From JAOUEA01 sp963825635 (GTDB lineage Bacteria > Actinomycetota > UBA4738 > HRBIN12), in contig CAWGTU010000001.1 in NCBI GenBank assembly GCA_963825635.1, positions 124,001 through 188,000 of the forward strand: DNA of 64,000 nt. Reading direction: 5' to 3'. The translations under genes and the position numbers were made by a program. Under the pieces are notes generated by a model that had not been told where the DNA came from, did not search any database, and saw only the letters and a list, made by a program, of their open reading frames with translations. Below, piece by piece: positions 7,208 to 15,224 of the stretch. The stretch's first letter is position 1. Every line of letters begins with the position of its first letter.

Positions 7208-9409
7208 TCACGCCTCCGACAGGAAGACCCGGAACGAGGAGCCCCCGCCCTCGCGGGCCTCGAGCCACGCCTGCCCGCCGTGCAGCTCCGCGAACCGACG
7301 CACCAGCGAGAGGCCGATCCCGACGCCCGGTGAATGCTCGGACGACGATCCCGGGGCTTGGCGGAAGGGCTCGAAGACCGCGTCGTGCAGATCCTCGGGC
7401 ACGCCGGGGCCGGCGTCCTCCACGGTGATCGACACCCCGCCGTCGGCCGGGGCGGCTCGGACCCATACGCGCGTGCCGGGCGGCGTATGTCGCAGCGCGT
7501 TCGACAAGAGGTTCTCCACGATCCGCTCCACCTTCGCCGCGTCGAGCAGGAACGTGCCGGGGGCGACCTCGGTCACGATCTCGTGGCCGCCCTGGTCGTC
7601 GGTCTCCTCCACGGCCCGAGCGATCAGCGTCGCGAGGTCGGTCGGGCGACGTTGCGGAGCGATGATGCCGCGCTGGAGCCGGTCCAGGTCGAGCAGGTCT
7701 CCGAGCAGGCGTTCCAGCTTCCGGGCGTTCGCCGCGATCCGACCGACGAGGTCGAGCGCATCCTCGGAGGCCAGGTCCGGCCCCGAGCTCTCCAGGGTCA
7801 ACGCCGATCCGAGGATCGCGGTCAGGGGGGTGCGGAGATCGTGCGAGACGGCCTCCAGGAACGTGTTCTTCATCTCGTCGAGGCTCCGCAGGCGCTGTGT
7901 GGCCTCCCGCTCTCGACGGAAGGCTTCGGAGTACTTCCGCTCGCTCGTTCGCAGCGCCTGTTCCGCCCGCTTGCGCTCGGTGATGTCGACCATCAGCCCA
8001 CGCAGCTCACGGGGGCCCTGCGCACCACGCACGACGTGCACGACGTCGCGGACCCACACGGTGCTGCCGTCGGGTGTCGCGATCCGATAGTCGAGCGAGC
8101 GATCCTCGCCGCGCTCGATCGTTGCCCGGCAAGCCTCCAGGGTCGCGGCCCGGTCGTCGTCGGCGACGTGGCCACCCCACGCGCGCCCGTCATCGGGCCA
8201 CGACGAGGCCCCCGGCCCCAGCATGTCGTCGACCCGCCCACCCAGGAACGTGAACGCCAGGCTCGTGGCATCCGCCTCCCAGAAGACCGCGTCGAGGCTC
8301 GCGACGAGCTCGTGGAAGCGCTCCAGCTCGGAGAGGCGGCGGGCGGTGCCGAGCGCCAGCGACGCGATGTTCGCGATGCCCTGGGCGAGACCGATCGTCC
8401 GCCGGTCGAACCGCTCGTCGGCCCCCCCGGCGATCATCACGATCGCGCCGAAGCCATCCGGTTCCCACCGCAGAGGCGCGACCAGGACCGAGCGCGCCTC
8501 GGTGACGACCCAGAGATCGCGAGGGACCTGATCGACCACGTCGACGTCGATCGAGAACGGCTCGAGGTCGGCGAAGAGGAAGGAGGCGGCCACCTCGGCG
8601 GGCACGTCGGCGATCTCGGCCCTGGGCCGAGCGAGGCCCGGCTCCACGACGTGCAGCCGCGCGACGCGGAAGTTGCCGCTCTCCTCGTCACGGACGTAGG
8701 CGCAGACCGCCGCGCAGGGCACGAGCGAGGGGATCGTCTCGATCGCCTCCTGGAAGATGTCGCCCACGGCGTGGCGACCGACGAGACGTTGCGAGAGCTC
8801 GAGTAGTGCCGCGGAGGTCTGCGCCGCGTCACGCTCGGCCGCCAGAAGGATCGCGTTCTCGAACGCGGCGGCTGCGTGGGGCGCGAGCACCTCCACGACC
8901 TGCTGGTCGAGCTCGTCGAACCTCCCGTACCCGATGCTGGAGAGCACGATCACCCCATTGACCCTGTTCCCCAGCTTCGTGGGCACGAGCAGCATCGATT
9001 CCACGATGTCGTCGGTCCCCTCGATCTGGACCGCGAACTCGACCTCCTGCGCGTTGGGCGTCAGCAGGGAGCGGCCGGTCTCGGCGACCCAGCCGGTCAT
9101 GCCTTCCCCTACCTGGGTCACGAGCTCCTCGAGGGTCTCCGCCTCGTACTCCGCGAAGTACTCGCCGCGGAACGCGATCGGCAACAGCGTTCGTCCGTCC
9201 GGCTGCAGCAGGTACACGCGGCAGTTGTGATACTCGACGATCGTGCGCAGCTCGGCCGCGATCGCTTCGCCGATCGCCTCGACGCTGCCGAGCCCGCTCA
9301 GCTTCGCGGCGAGGCTGTGCAGCATGTTCAGCTGTGCGGCCGACCGGAAACGGTCGGTGCCCTCGTTCGCCTCGCCTCGGACCTCGTCGGTCCGCGCCCC
9401 TTCAACCAC
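7208..9409 (-). CDS. Soluble GAF-GAF-PAS sensor histidine kinase
   Basis: 733 aa, no transmembrane segment, so a cytoplasmic sensor. Order: GAF domain about 40-190, second GAF about 205-355, PAS about 365-480 ending in VDITERKRAE, a short coiled coil, HisKA with phospho-acceptor His523 in VSHDLRTPL, then HATPase with the N box ENLLSNALRHTPPG (about 632), G1 EDAGPGVP and G2 GVGIGLSL (about 695). All catalytic boxes are intact. The GTG at 9409 has GGGAG about 9 nt upstream. No response regulator is directly adjacent; a receiver-only protein lies 1.1 kb upstream on the same strand (10468-10899) and may be its partner. The ligand is unknown. Confidence 0.92.
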   Translation of the reverse strand: MVEGARTDEVRGEANEGTDRFRSAAQLNMLHSLAAKLSGLGSVEAIGEAIAAELRTIVEYHNCRVYLLQPDGRTLLPIAFRGEYFAEYEAETLEELVTQVGEGMTGWVAETGRSLLTPNAQEVEFAVQIEGTDDIVESMLLVPTKLGNRVNGVIVLSSIGYGRFDELDQQVVEVLAPHAAAAFENAILLAAERDAAQTSAALLELSQRLVGRHAVGDIFQEAIETIPSLVPCAAVCAYVRDEESGNFRVARLHVVEPGLARPRAEIADVPAEVAASFLFADLEPFSIDVDVVDQVPRDLWVVTEARSVLVAPLRWEPDGFGAIVMIAGGADERFDRRTIGLAQGIANIASLALGTARRLSELERFHELVASLDAVFWEADATSLAFTFLGGRVDDMLGPGASSWPDDGRAWGGHVADDDRAATLEACRATIERGEDRSLDYRIATPDGSTVWVRDVVHVVRGAQGPRELRGLMVDITERKRAEQALRTSERKYSEAFRREREATQRLRSLDEMKNTFLEAVSHDLRTPLTAILGSALTLESSGPDLASEDALDLVGRIAANARKLERLLGDLLDLDRLQRGIIAPQRRPTDLATLIARAVEETDDQGGHEIVTEVAPGTFLLDAAKVERIVENLLSNALRHTPPGTRVWVRAAPADGGVSITVEDAGPGVPEDLHDAVFEPFRQAPGSSSEHSPGVGIGLSLVRRFAELHGGQAWLEAREGGGSSFRVFLSEA

Positions 9410-9551
9410 CGCGGTCGTCTCCCGTCGTGCGGGTGTTCATCCTCCCACCAGGAGGTCTCCAGCTCGGAACCTCGTCGTTCTCCTCTCCATGGATGTCGGC
9501 CGTCCGGGTCGGGCGCTGTACCCCGTGCCCGGGCCGAAGACGCGCGGGTGC

Positions 9552-9579
9552 TTGAACCGTCGGTGCCCGCGGATACGCT
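9552..9579 (+). promoter_or_regulatory. Promoter of the DUF3263 gene
   Basis: TTGAAC at 9552-9557, 16-nt spacer, TACGCT at 9574-9579, then 8 nt to the ATG at 9588. The spacing fits a sigma-70-type promoter producing an essentially leaderless message. Confidence 0.6.
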
Positions 9580-9587
9580 CGTGCGTG

Positions 9588-9863
9588 ATGGATGTGACTC
9601 CCCCGATCCGCGGCGCTCTCGACGAGCGTTCCCGCGCACTCCTCGACTTCGAGCGCGAGAGCTGGAAGCTCGACATCCCGAAGGAACGAGCGATCCGGGA
9701 GCGGTTCGACTTCTCGCCCGCGCGCTACCACCAGCTGCTCAACCGCGTCCTCGAGCGGCCGGAGGCCCTCACGTACGACCCGATGCTGGTTCGCCGCCTC
9801 CTCAGGGTCCGCGACGCGCGGCGTCGGCGGCGGGTGGCCGGACAGCTCGGCGTCCGGCTCTAG
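9588..9863 (+). CDS. DUF3263 protein
   Basis: 91 aa, basic, cytoplasmic. The sequence ALLDFERESWKL followed by KERAIRERFDFSPARYHQLL and a C-terminal RVRDARRRRR matches the DUF3263 family: a small helical protein with a helix-turn-helix-like middle that may bind DNA. In mycobacteria a DUF3263 gene directly precedes the LytR_C gene virR, and the same order occurs here (39 bp to the next start), which supports both assignments. The ATG at 9588 is used because the promoter boxes end 8 nt before it; GTG codons at 9581 and 9585 are less well placed. Molecular function unknown. Confidence 0.85.
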   Translation: MDVTPPIRGALDERSRALLDFERESWKLDIPKERAIRERFDFSPARYHQLLNRVLERPEALTYDPMLVRRLLRVRDARRRRRVAGQLGVRL

Positions 9864-9889
9864 ATCGGGGCGGGGTCCGGACACTGGGG

Positions 9890-9895
9890 TAGGAT
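9890..9895 (+). promoter_or_regulatory. -10 box of the LytR_C gene
   Basis: TAGGAT, 7 nt before the GTG at 9903. It would give a leaderless message separate from the DUF3263 transcript. It overlaps the alternative ATG start at 9894. No clear -35. Confidence 0.35.
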
Positions 9896-9902
9896 GGGCC
9901 GC

Positions 9903-10448
9903 GTGAACCTGAGCCCCGCGCGTCTGGCCGTGCTCGTCGCCCTCGTCGTGGGTGGCGTCGCCATCATCCTCAACGGATTCGGCGATGACGACGCCGTCCT
10001 CGCCGGCGGCGGCACCGAGGTCGTGGAACCGACGGAATCGGGATCCGCGTCGCCGTCCGGCTCCGCGTCACCCTCCGCGAGCGAGAGCGCCCCACCCGAG
10101 CTCGCACCACAGGTCGACGGCGTGATGATCCAGGTCCTCAACGGCACCAGCGAGGTCGGGTTGGCGTCGCAGGTCGAGGACTTCCTGGAGGGCAAGGGAT
10201 ACGTTGCGGCGCTCCCGGCGGCCGACGCAGCCCAGAAGCCGGTCACGACGACGATCGTCTACTTCCGCGCGGGCGACGACGCGGAGCAGAACGAGGTCGA
10301 CGCCGACCACCTGGCGGCACGGTTCCTCAAGGGTGTCGAGGCCCAGGTCAAGCCGCTCAGCGCGGCGCTCGGTTCCGACGTCGCCCCGAGGACGCAACTC
10401 GTGGTGCTGCTCGGGACCGACTACGCCGAGGCGAATCCCGTCGTCTAG
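9903..10448 (+). CDS. LytR_C domain membrane protein (VirR/CEI-like)
   Basis: 181 aa. One N-terminal membrane segment (about residues 6-25), then a low-complexity Ser/Pro/Glu linker built on SGSASPSGSASPSASES, then a LytR_C domain from about 75 onward (VMIQVLNGTSEVGLASQVEDF). LytR_C-only proteins sit outside the membrane; mycobacterial VirR affects envelope permeability and vesicle release. The role here is inferred from that family and the DUF3263 neighbour. The start could be the ATG at 9894 or the GTG at 9903; the latter is taken because a TAGGAT box overlaps the ATG. The LytR/CpsA/Psr catalytic domain is absent. Confidence 0.8.
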   Translation: MNLSPARLAVLVALVVGGVAIILNGFGDDDAVLAGGGTEVVEPTESGSASPSGSASPSASESAPPELAPQVDGVMIQVLNGTSEVGLASQVEDFLEGKGYVAALPAADAAQKPVTTTIVYFRAGDDAEQNEVDADHLAARFLKGVEAQVKPLSAALGSDVAPRTQLVVLLGTDYAEANPVV

Positions 10449-10467
10449 CCGGCCGGCTTCAACCGCG

Positions 10468-10899
10468 TCAGCCGCGGGAGGCCTCGCCGGCGGCGTCGGC
10501 CGCCTCCGACCGCCGGGCGATCCGATCCTCGAGGCTCGCGTCGAGGATCCGGCCGATGCCCTGGGTGAGGTCCTCCGGCACGAACGGCTTCGTGATCACG
10601 TCGTCGGCGCCGAGCTCGTAGCAGAGTCGGTGATCGCTGCTGCGCGTGTCGGCCGTGAGCACCAGCACGGGCACCTCGCCGGCGTCGGGGTGGGAACGCA
10701 GGACCCTGAGGACCTCGAACCCGTCGGCGCGGGGCATCATCAGGTCGAGCACGACCGCGTCGGGCAGGTGTTCCAGCGCGACCTCGATCCCTTGCTCGCC
10801 GTCGTCGGCCTCGAGCACCTCGTATCCCGCATGGCGCAGGTTCACGCGGTACAGGAGCCTGACGTCAGGCTCGTCGTCGATGACCAATACGCGCCGCAT
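10468..10899 (-). CDS. Single-domain response regulator
   Basis: 143 aa receiver (CheY-like) with no output domain; the C-terminal 25 residues are a polar tail. Key residues are present: acidic pair Asp8-Asp9 (VIDDEPD), phospho-acceptor Asp52 (VVLDLMMPRADG), Thr82 and Lys104 (ITKPF). AGGAGG about 10 nt upstream fixes the ATG at 10899. It is divergent from the Rrf2 gene (171-bp shared upstream region). The nearest kinase is the GAF/PAS kinase 1.1 kb downstream, so they may be a split two-component pair. Output probably runs through protein-protein contact. Confidence 0.9.
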   Translation of the reverse strand: MRRVLVIDDEPDVRLLYRVNLRHAGYEVLEADDGEQGIEVALEHLPDAVVLDLMMPRADGFEVLRVLRSHPDAGEVPVLVLTADTRSSDHRLCYELGADDVITKPFVPEDLTQGIGRILDASLEDRIARRSEAADAAGEASRG

Positions 10900-11022
10900 G
10901 GCGCCGTGTCCTCCTGTCGGGGGACGTCTGGATCCCCTACGGTGCGTATCGGATGCCGTCGACGCGGATTGATACCCAGAAGTGGGAATCGCGGGCCCAT
11001 CCGGACGATCGACGATCGCTCG

Positions 11023-11051
11023 TTGACGGCCGCTGGGGGCCCCCATACGCT
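11023..11051 (+). promoter_or_regulatory. Promoter of the Rrf2 gene
   Basis: TTGACG at 11023-11028, 17-nt spacer, TACGCT at 11046-11051. A GAGGAGG Shine-Dalgarno (about 11056-11062) precedes the GTG at 11071, leaving a very short leader. Good sigma-70-type match. Confidence 0.65.
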
Positions 11052-11070
11052 GGCGTGAGGAGGTTGCGCC

Positions 11071-11544
11071 GTGCTGAAGGTCTCGCAGAAGCTGGAATAC
11101 GCGATGCGCGCGATGATCGAACTCGCGCAACGGCGCGACGAAGGGGTGTTGGTGCCCGCCCGTGAGATCGCGGAACGTCAGCAGATCCCGGTGCGGTTCC
11201 TGGAACAGCAACTTGGCGCCCTCTCCAAGGCAGGCCTGGTGGAGAGCTTCCGGGGGGCGGGCGGTGGCTGCCGCCTCGCGCGCGATCCGGCCGAGATCAC
11301 GATGGCCGAGATCGCCGACGCGATCGAAGGGCAGATCTTCCCGATGTTCTGCCTGGAGCCGAGCGATCACACCTGTTTCGCGGACTCACGCTGTGGGCTG
11401 CAAGGGTTCTGGGCCGACGTCGCCCGCGCGGTGCAGCAGGTCTTCCAGGAGACGACGGTGGCGGACCTGGCGGCCCGCCACCGGGGCGTCACCTCTGGGC
11501 CGACGCTGATCGAACCCGACCAACTCCTGTCCCGTCTGAACTGA
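11071..11544 (+). CDS. Rrf2-family transcriptional regulator with cysteine triad
   Basis: 157 aa. N-terminal winged helix (residues 1-70) with Rrf2 features: KLEYAMRAMIELA, the recognition helix IPVRFLEQQLGALSKAGLV, and the wing GAGGGCRLA. Cys94, Cys102 and Cys108 (FCLE, HTCF, SRCG) are spaced like the iron-sulfur ligands of IscR/NsrR, with one longer gap (7 residues between the first two, against 5 in IscR). An iron-sulfur or redox sensor is likely; CymR-type Rrf2 proteins that lack the triad are excluded. The target is unknown; autoregulation through the shared region with the response regulator is possible. Confidence 0.9.
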   Translation: MLKVSQKLEYAMRAMIELAQRRDEGVLVPAREIAERQQIPVRFLEQQLGALSKAGLVESFRGAGGGCRLARDPAEITMAEIADAIEGQIFPMFCLEPSDHTCFADSRCGLQGFWADVARAVQQVFQETTVADLAARHRGVTSGPTLIEPDQLLSRLN

Positions 11545-11565
11545 CCGGCCGAGCCGGTCGCGGGA

Positions 11566-11739
11566 TCAGGCGGACCAGCCGCGTGCCTTCGCGGCATCCA
11601 TGCCGAGGATCTTGGTGAGCTTCGTGCCGCAGACCGGGCACGTGCCCTGGGCGGCCGGACGGCCGTTCTTCAAGGTCACGACCTGCCCCTCGAACTCCCG
11701 CTTCGCCCGGCACTTCATGCAATAGCCTTCGTCGGCCAT
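11566..11739 (-). CDS. DUF5679 zinc-ribbon protein
   Basis: 57 aa. Two cysteine pairs, CMKC near the start and CPVC in GTCPVCGTKL, make a small zinc ribbon; VTLKNGRPAAQGTCP is the characteristic core of the DUF5679 family common in actinobacteria. AAAGGAGG lies about 9 nt before the ATG. The frame remains open for 2.2 kb upstream, but that stretch is antisense to acetyl-CoA synthetase and is not coding. It converges on the Rrf2 gene with 21 bp between the stops. Function unknown. Confidence 0.88.
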   Translation of the reverse strand: MADEGYCMKCRAKREFEGQVVTLKNGRPAAQGTCPVCGTKLTKILGMDAAKARGWSA

Positions 11740-11937
11740 CGCCTGCCTCCTTTCACCCGAGGCAGCCCCTGGGCAACCTCGCGCCCGATGGTCACCCCGG
11801 GAACCGCTCTGTGCAAGCACATCCATCGGTCCGGAACCTCCGCGACCGGCGGGCCGATCCGGGCTCGCACGGCCGGGGCCGCGCGCGTACGATGCTGGCT
11901 CGCCCGCCGAGGCGTCCCCGCGCACCCTGGAGGATCG

Positions 11938-13893
11938 ATGAGCGACACCCCGCAGAACATCGAGGCGCTGCTGTCGGAGCTGCGCGTCTTCGAACCGCCC
12001 GTGGACTTCGCCGAGCGCGCGATCGTGTCCGACGCGTCGGTGTACGAGCGGGCCAACGCGGACCACGAGGCGTTCTGGGCCGAGCAGGCCGACCGCCTGA
12101 CGTGGTTCAAGCGCTGGGACACCGTGATGAACTGGACTCCACCGTGGGTCAAGTGGTTCGAGGGGGGGCAGTTGAACGCCTCGTACAACTGCCTCGACCG
12201 GCACGTGGAGGCCGGAGGCGGCGAGAAGGTCGCGTTCCATTGGGAGGGCGAGCCCGGCGACACCCGCACGATCACGTACTCCGACCTGCTCGACGACGTC
12301 TGCCGTCTCGCGAACGCGCTGACCTCGCTCGGCGTGCGCAGGGGGGATCGCGTCAACATCTATCTCGGCATGGTGCCCGAGCTGCCGATCGCGATGCTCG
12401 CCTGCGCCCGGATCGGCGCGCCCCACTCGGTCGTCTTCGGCGGGTTCAGCGCCGAGGCGCTGAGGGATCGGATCATCGACGCCGAGGCGAAGGTGCTGAT
12501 CACCGCCGACGGCGCATGGCGCCGGGGCACGATCGTGCCCCTGAAGGACAACGCCGACGAGGCCGTGCGGGAGTGTCCGTCGATCGAGCACGTGATCACG
12601 GTCAAGCGGTGCGGGAACGAGCACTCGTTCACCGAGGGCCGTGACCTCTGGTACCACGAGCTCGTCGCCGACCAGCCGACCGAGTGCGAGCCCGAACCCA
12701 TGGACGCCGAGGACCCGCTGTACCTGCTGTACACGAGCGGCACCACAGGAAAGCCGAAGGGCATCGTTCACACCACCGGGGGGTACATGACCCAGGTGGC
12801 CGCCACGCACCGGATGATCTTCGACCTGCACGAGGACGACGTGTTCTGGTGCGCCGCCGACTGCGGCTGGGTCACCGGCCACTCCTACATCGTCTACGGA
12901 CCGCTTGCGAACCACACGACGGGCATCATGTACGAGGGAGCCCCGGACTGGCCCGAGCGCGATCGCTGGTGGAGCATCGTCGAGCGCTACGGGGTCACGA
13001 TCCTGTACACGGCGCCGACGGCGATCCGGGCGTTCATGCGATGGGGAACCGAGCACCCCGAGCAGCACGATCTCTCCTCCCTTCGGCTGCTCGGCTCGGT
13101 CGGCGAGCCGATCAACCCCGAGGCGTGGGTCTGGTACTGGAAGGTGATCGGCACCGAGCGATGCCCGGTGGTCGACACGTGGTGGCAGACCGAGACTGGC
13201 GCGATCTTGATCACACCCCTTCCGGGCATCACGAAGCTGAAGCCAGGGTCGGCGACGTTCCCGTTCCCGGGCATCGAGGCCGACGTCGTCGACGAGGTCG
13301 GAGCGAGCGTCGGGCTGGGAGGCGGCGGGTACCTGGTGCTGCGGCACCCGTGGCCAGCGATCGCCCGCACGATCTGGGGCGATCCGGACCGGTACGTGCA
13401 GACGTACTTCTCGCAGTACGGACCCGACGTCTACGTGGCGGGCGACGGTGCACGCCTCGACGACGAAGGCTACTTCTGGTTGTTGGGCCGGATCGACGAC
13501 GTGATGAACATCGCGGGCCACCGACTGTCGACGTTCGAGATCGAGTCTGCCTTGGTCGACAACGACAAGGTCGCCGAGGCCGCGGTGGTCTCGAGGCCGC
13601 ATGAGATCAAGGGTGAGGGCATCGTCGCGTTCGTCACCCTGAAGGCGGGCTACGAAGGCGATGCCGCCATGCTGGACGAGCTCCGCGAGCACGTGTCGAA
13701 GGTGATCGGACCGATCGCCAAGCCCGACAACATCATCTTCACGCCCGACCTGCCCAAGACGAGGTCCGGCAAGATCATGCGCCGGCTGCTCCGCGACGTG
13801 GCCCGCGGGAACTCGCTCGGCGACGTCACGACGCTGGCGAACGCCGAGATCGTCGAGCACATCCGCGACCAAGCTGCCGCGGGCGAGGATTGA
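11938..13893 (+). CDS. acs: Acetyl-CoA synthetase (AMP-forming)
   Basis: 651 aa, the normal Acs length. Converts acetate, ATP and CoA to acetyl-CoA through acetyl-AMP. Motifs: P-loop YTSGTTGKPKG (about 262), acetate pocket region WWQTETG, hinge GRIDDVMNIAGHRLST, and C-terminal RSGKIMRR whose lysine is the residue acetylated in known Acs proteins. An N-terminal Acs extension is present. The ATG at 11938 has TGGAGG 5-6 nt upstream; the frame is open to 11788, but that part lacks Acs similarity. Acetyl-CoA from the threonine pathway at 51-54 kb would feed the same pool. Confidence 0.96.
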   Translation: MSDTPQNIEALLSELRVFEPPVDFAERAIVSDASVYERANADHEAFWAEQADRLTWFKRWDTVMNWTPPWVKWFEGGQLNASYNCLDRHVEAGGGEKVAFHWEGEPGDTRTITYSDLLDDVCRLANALTSLGVRRGDRVNIYLGMVPELPIAMLACARIGAPHSVVFGGFSAEALRDRIIDAEAKVLITADGAWRRGTIVPLKDNADEAVRECPSIEHVITVKRCGNEHSFTEGRDLWYHELVADQPTECEPEPMDAEDPLYLLYTSGTTGKPKGIVHTTGGYMTQVAATHRMIFDLHEDDVFWCAADCGWVTGHSYIVYGPLANHTTGIMYEGAPDWPERDRWWSIVERYGVTILYTAPTAIRAFMRWGTEHPEQHDLSSLRLLGSVGEPINPEAWVWYWKVIGTERCPVVDTWWQTETGAILITPLPGITKLKPGSATFPFPGIEADVVDEVGASVGLGGGGYLVLRHPWPAIARTIWGDPDRYVQTYFSQYGPDVYVAGDGARLDDEGYFWLLGRIDDVMNIAGHRLSTFEIESALVDNDKVAEAAVVSRPHEIKGEGIVAFVTLKAGYEGDAAMLDELREHVSKVIGPIAKPDNIIFTPDLPKTRSGKIMRRLLRDVARGNSLGDVTTLANAEIVEHIRDQAAAGED

Positions 13894-13903
13894 ACGAGCC
13901 GCG

Positions 13904-14329
13904 ATGACGATCGACGACCATGTGTTCTCCGGCCTCGAGGCGGCGTTCGTCGCAGGCGCCCGCACGTGTGCGCTCGCGACGACCTACCCCGACGGCCGCC
14001 CGCACGTCGTGCCCATCTCGACCGTGCTGGATCTCGACCGGCTCGTCTTCGCCACCGAGGCCGATACGCAGAAGGTCCGCAATATCGGCGCGAACCCGGA
14101 CGTCGCGATCAGCTTCGACGAGTACCACGAGGATTGGTCGCAGCTGAAGCAGGTGATCGCTCACGGTGAGGCGTACGTGCTCGGAACCGGCTTCGAGTTC
14201 GAGCGAGATCGTGCCCTGCTCTACGAGAAGTTCCCGCAGTACGAGTCCGAGGCCCCGATCGAGGAAGGCTCGTCGGTGATCGTGGAGGTGCGGGTCGATC
14301 GCGTCGTGAGCTGGGGTCTCGACGACTGA
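13904..14329 (+). CDS. Pyridoxamine 5'-phosphate oxidase-like flavin/F420-binding protein
   Basis: 141 aa split-barrel protein: GARTCALATTYPDGRPHVVPISTVLD and FATEADTQKVRNIGANPDVAIS are the typical strand pairs of the PNPOx-like/F420-dependent reductase superfamily. Such proteins bind FMN or F420 and reduce or bind small molecules; an actinobacterium with an LLM-type protein (58-59 kb) plausibly makes F420. The cofactor and substrate are not determinable here. It begins 10 bp after acs and ends 79 bp before the BrkB GTG. Confidence 0.8.
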   Translation: MTIDDHVFSGLEAAFVAGARTCALATTYPDGRPHVVPISTVLDLDRLVFATEADTQKVRNIGANPDVAISFDEYHEDWSQLKQVIAHGEAYVLGTGFEFERDRALLYEKFPQYESEAPIEEGSSVIVEVRVDRVVSWGLDD

Positions 14330-14408
14330 GCGCCGGTCGTTCGCCGAGCGCGTCCGCGCCAGGGTCGATGCCCTGGCAGGTCGCGACACCAGGCTCGCGC
14401 GCCTGGTC

Positions 14409-15224
14409 GTGCGGCCCGCGCTCCAGCTCACCGACCGGGTGCAGCGCGATCAGCTGGGTGTGGAAGCCGGCTCGCTGACCTACGGTGCGTTCCTCTCGCT
14501 CCCTCCGCTGCTGTTGCTGCTGATCTCGGTCGTGGGCATCGTGTTCCAGCAGCAAGGGGAGTCGGTCCAGCAGGACCTGATCGACGCGGTCGGGGACCTG
14601 GTCCCCGGGTTCGACGAGGTGGTCTCGACCCAGCTCGAGCTCACGACCGCGTCACAGATCGGCACCGGCGTGGTGGGGCTCCTCGGCATCATCTACGCGG
14701 CGTCGGGGTTCGTCGCCCGCGTGCGCCACGCTCTCGGCGTGGTCTTCAGCTCACGCATGACGGGCCTGGTCGTGGGGCGGCTGAGCGGCGCGGTGATCGG
14801 CGTACCGGTCGTGGTCTTGCTCGTCGCGTTCACGACCGCCGCGGCGTGGGTGACCGGACTGCGGGTCGAAGGCGTGGTCGGAGTGACCGTCGAGGTCGCC
14901 TCGTTCATCGCGCTGGCCGCGTTCGGCGCCGGCACGTGGGCGCTCGTCTACCGTCTTCTCACGCCCTCACCGGGCCCGACGATCCGTGAGCACCTGCCGG
15001 GCGCCGCGGTCTTCACCGTCGGGTTCCTCGTGCTCGAGCGGTTCGGGGCCGCATACGTCGCGGGCGTCGTCACCCGCAGCACGGCGCTCTACGGCACGAT
15101 CGGCGCGATCTTCGGGCTGCTCGCGTTCATCTACATCGCGATGTGGCTGTTCTTGCTCGCCGCCGAGATCACGGATCTGCTCAGGCGCCGAGACGAGCCG
15201 GCCGTCACGAGTGACGGCGCATGA
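14409..15224 (+). CDS. YihY/virulence factor BrkB family membrane protein
   Basis: 271 aa inner-membrane protein with about six hydrophobic segments, starting with the family region LTYGAFLSLPPLLLLLISVVG. Later motifs include GIIYAASGFVARVRHALGVVF and a C-terminal TALYGTIGAIFGLLAFIYIAM. The function of the family is unresolved despite its old RNase BN name. The start is uncertain: in-frame sequence upstream to 14310 reads like a basic BrkB N-terminus (RVRARVDALAGRDTRLARLV) but contains no ATG, GTG or TTG; a CTG at 14370 or 14403 is possible. The gene overlaps the convergent S9 peptidase by 20 bp. Confidence 0.82.
   Translation: MRPALQLTDRVQRDQLGVEAGSLTYGAFLSLPPLLLLLISVVGIVFQQQGESVQQDLIDAVGDLVPGFDEVVSTQLELTTASQIGTGVVGLLGIIYAASGFVARVRHALGVVFSSRMTGLVVGRLSGAVIGVPVVVLLVAFTTAAAWVTGLRVEGVVGVTVEVASFIALAAFGAGTWALVYRLLTPSPGPTIREHLPGAAVFTVGFLVLERFGAAYVAGVVTRSTALYGTIGAIFGLLAFIYIAMWLFLLAAEITDLLRRRDEPAVTSDGA

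Noticed and set aside
11740..13965. Long upstream extension of the DUF5679 frame
   Set aside because: Antisense to acetyl-CoA synthetase; a strong Shine-Dalgarno places the true start at 11739.
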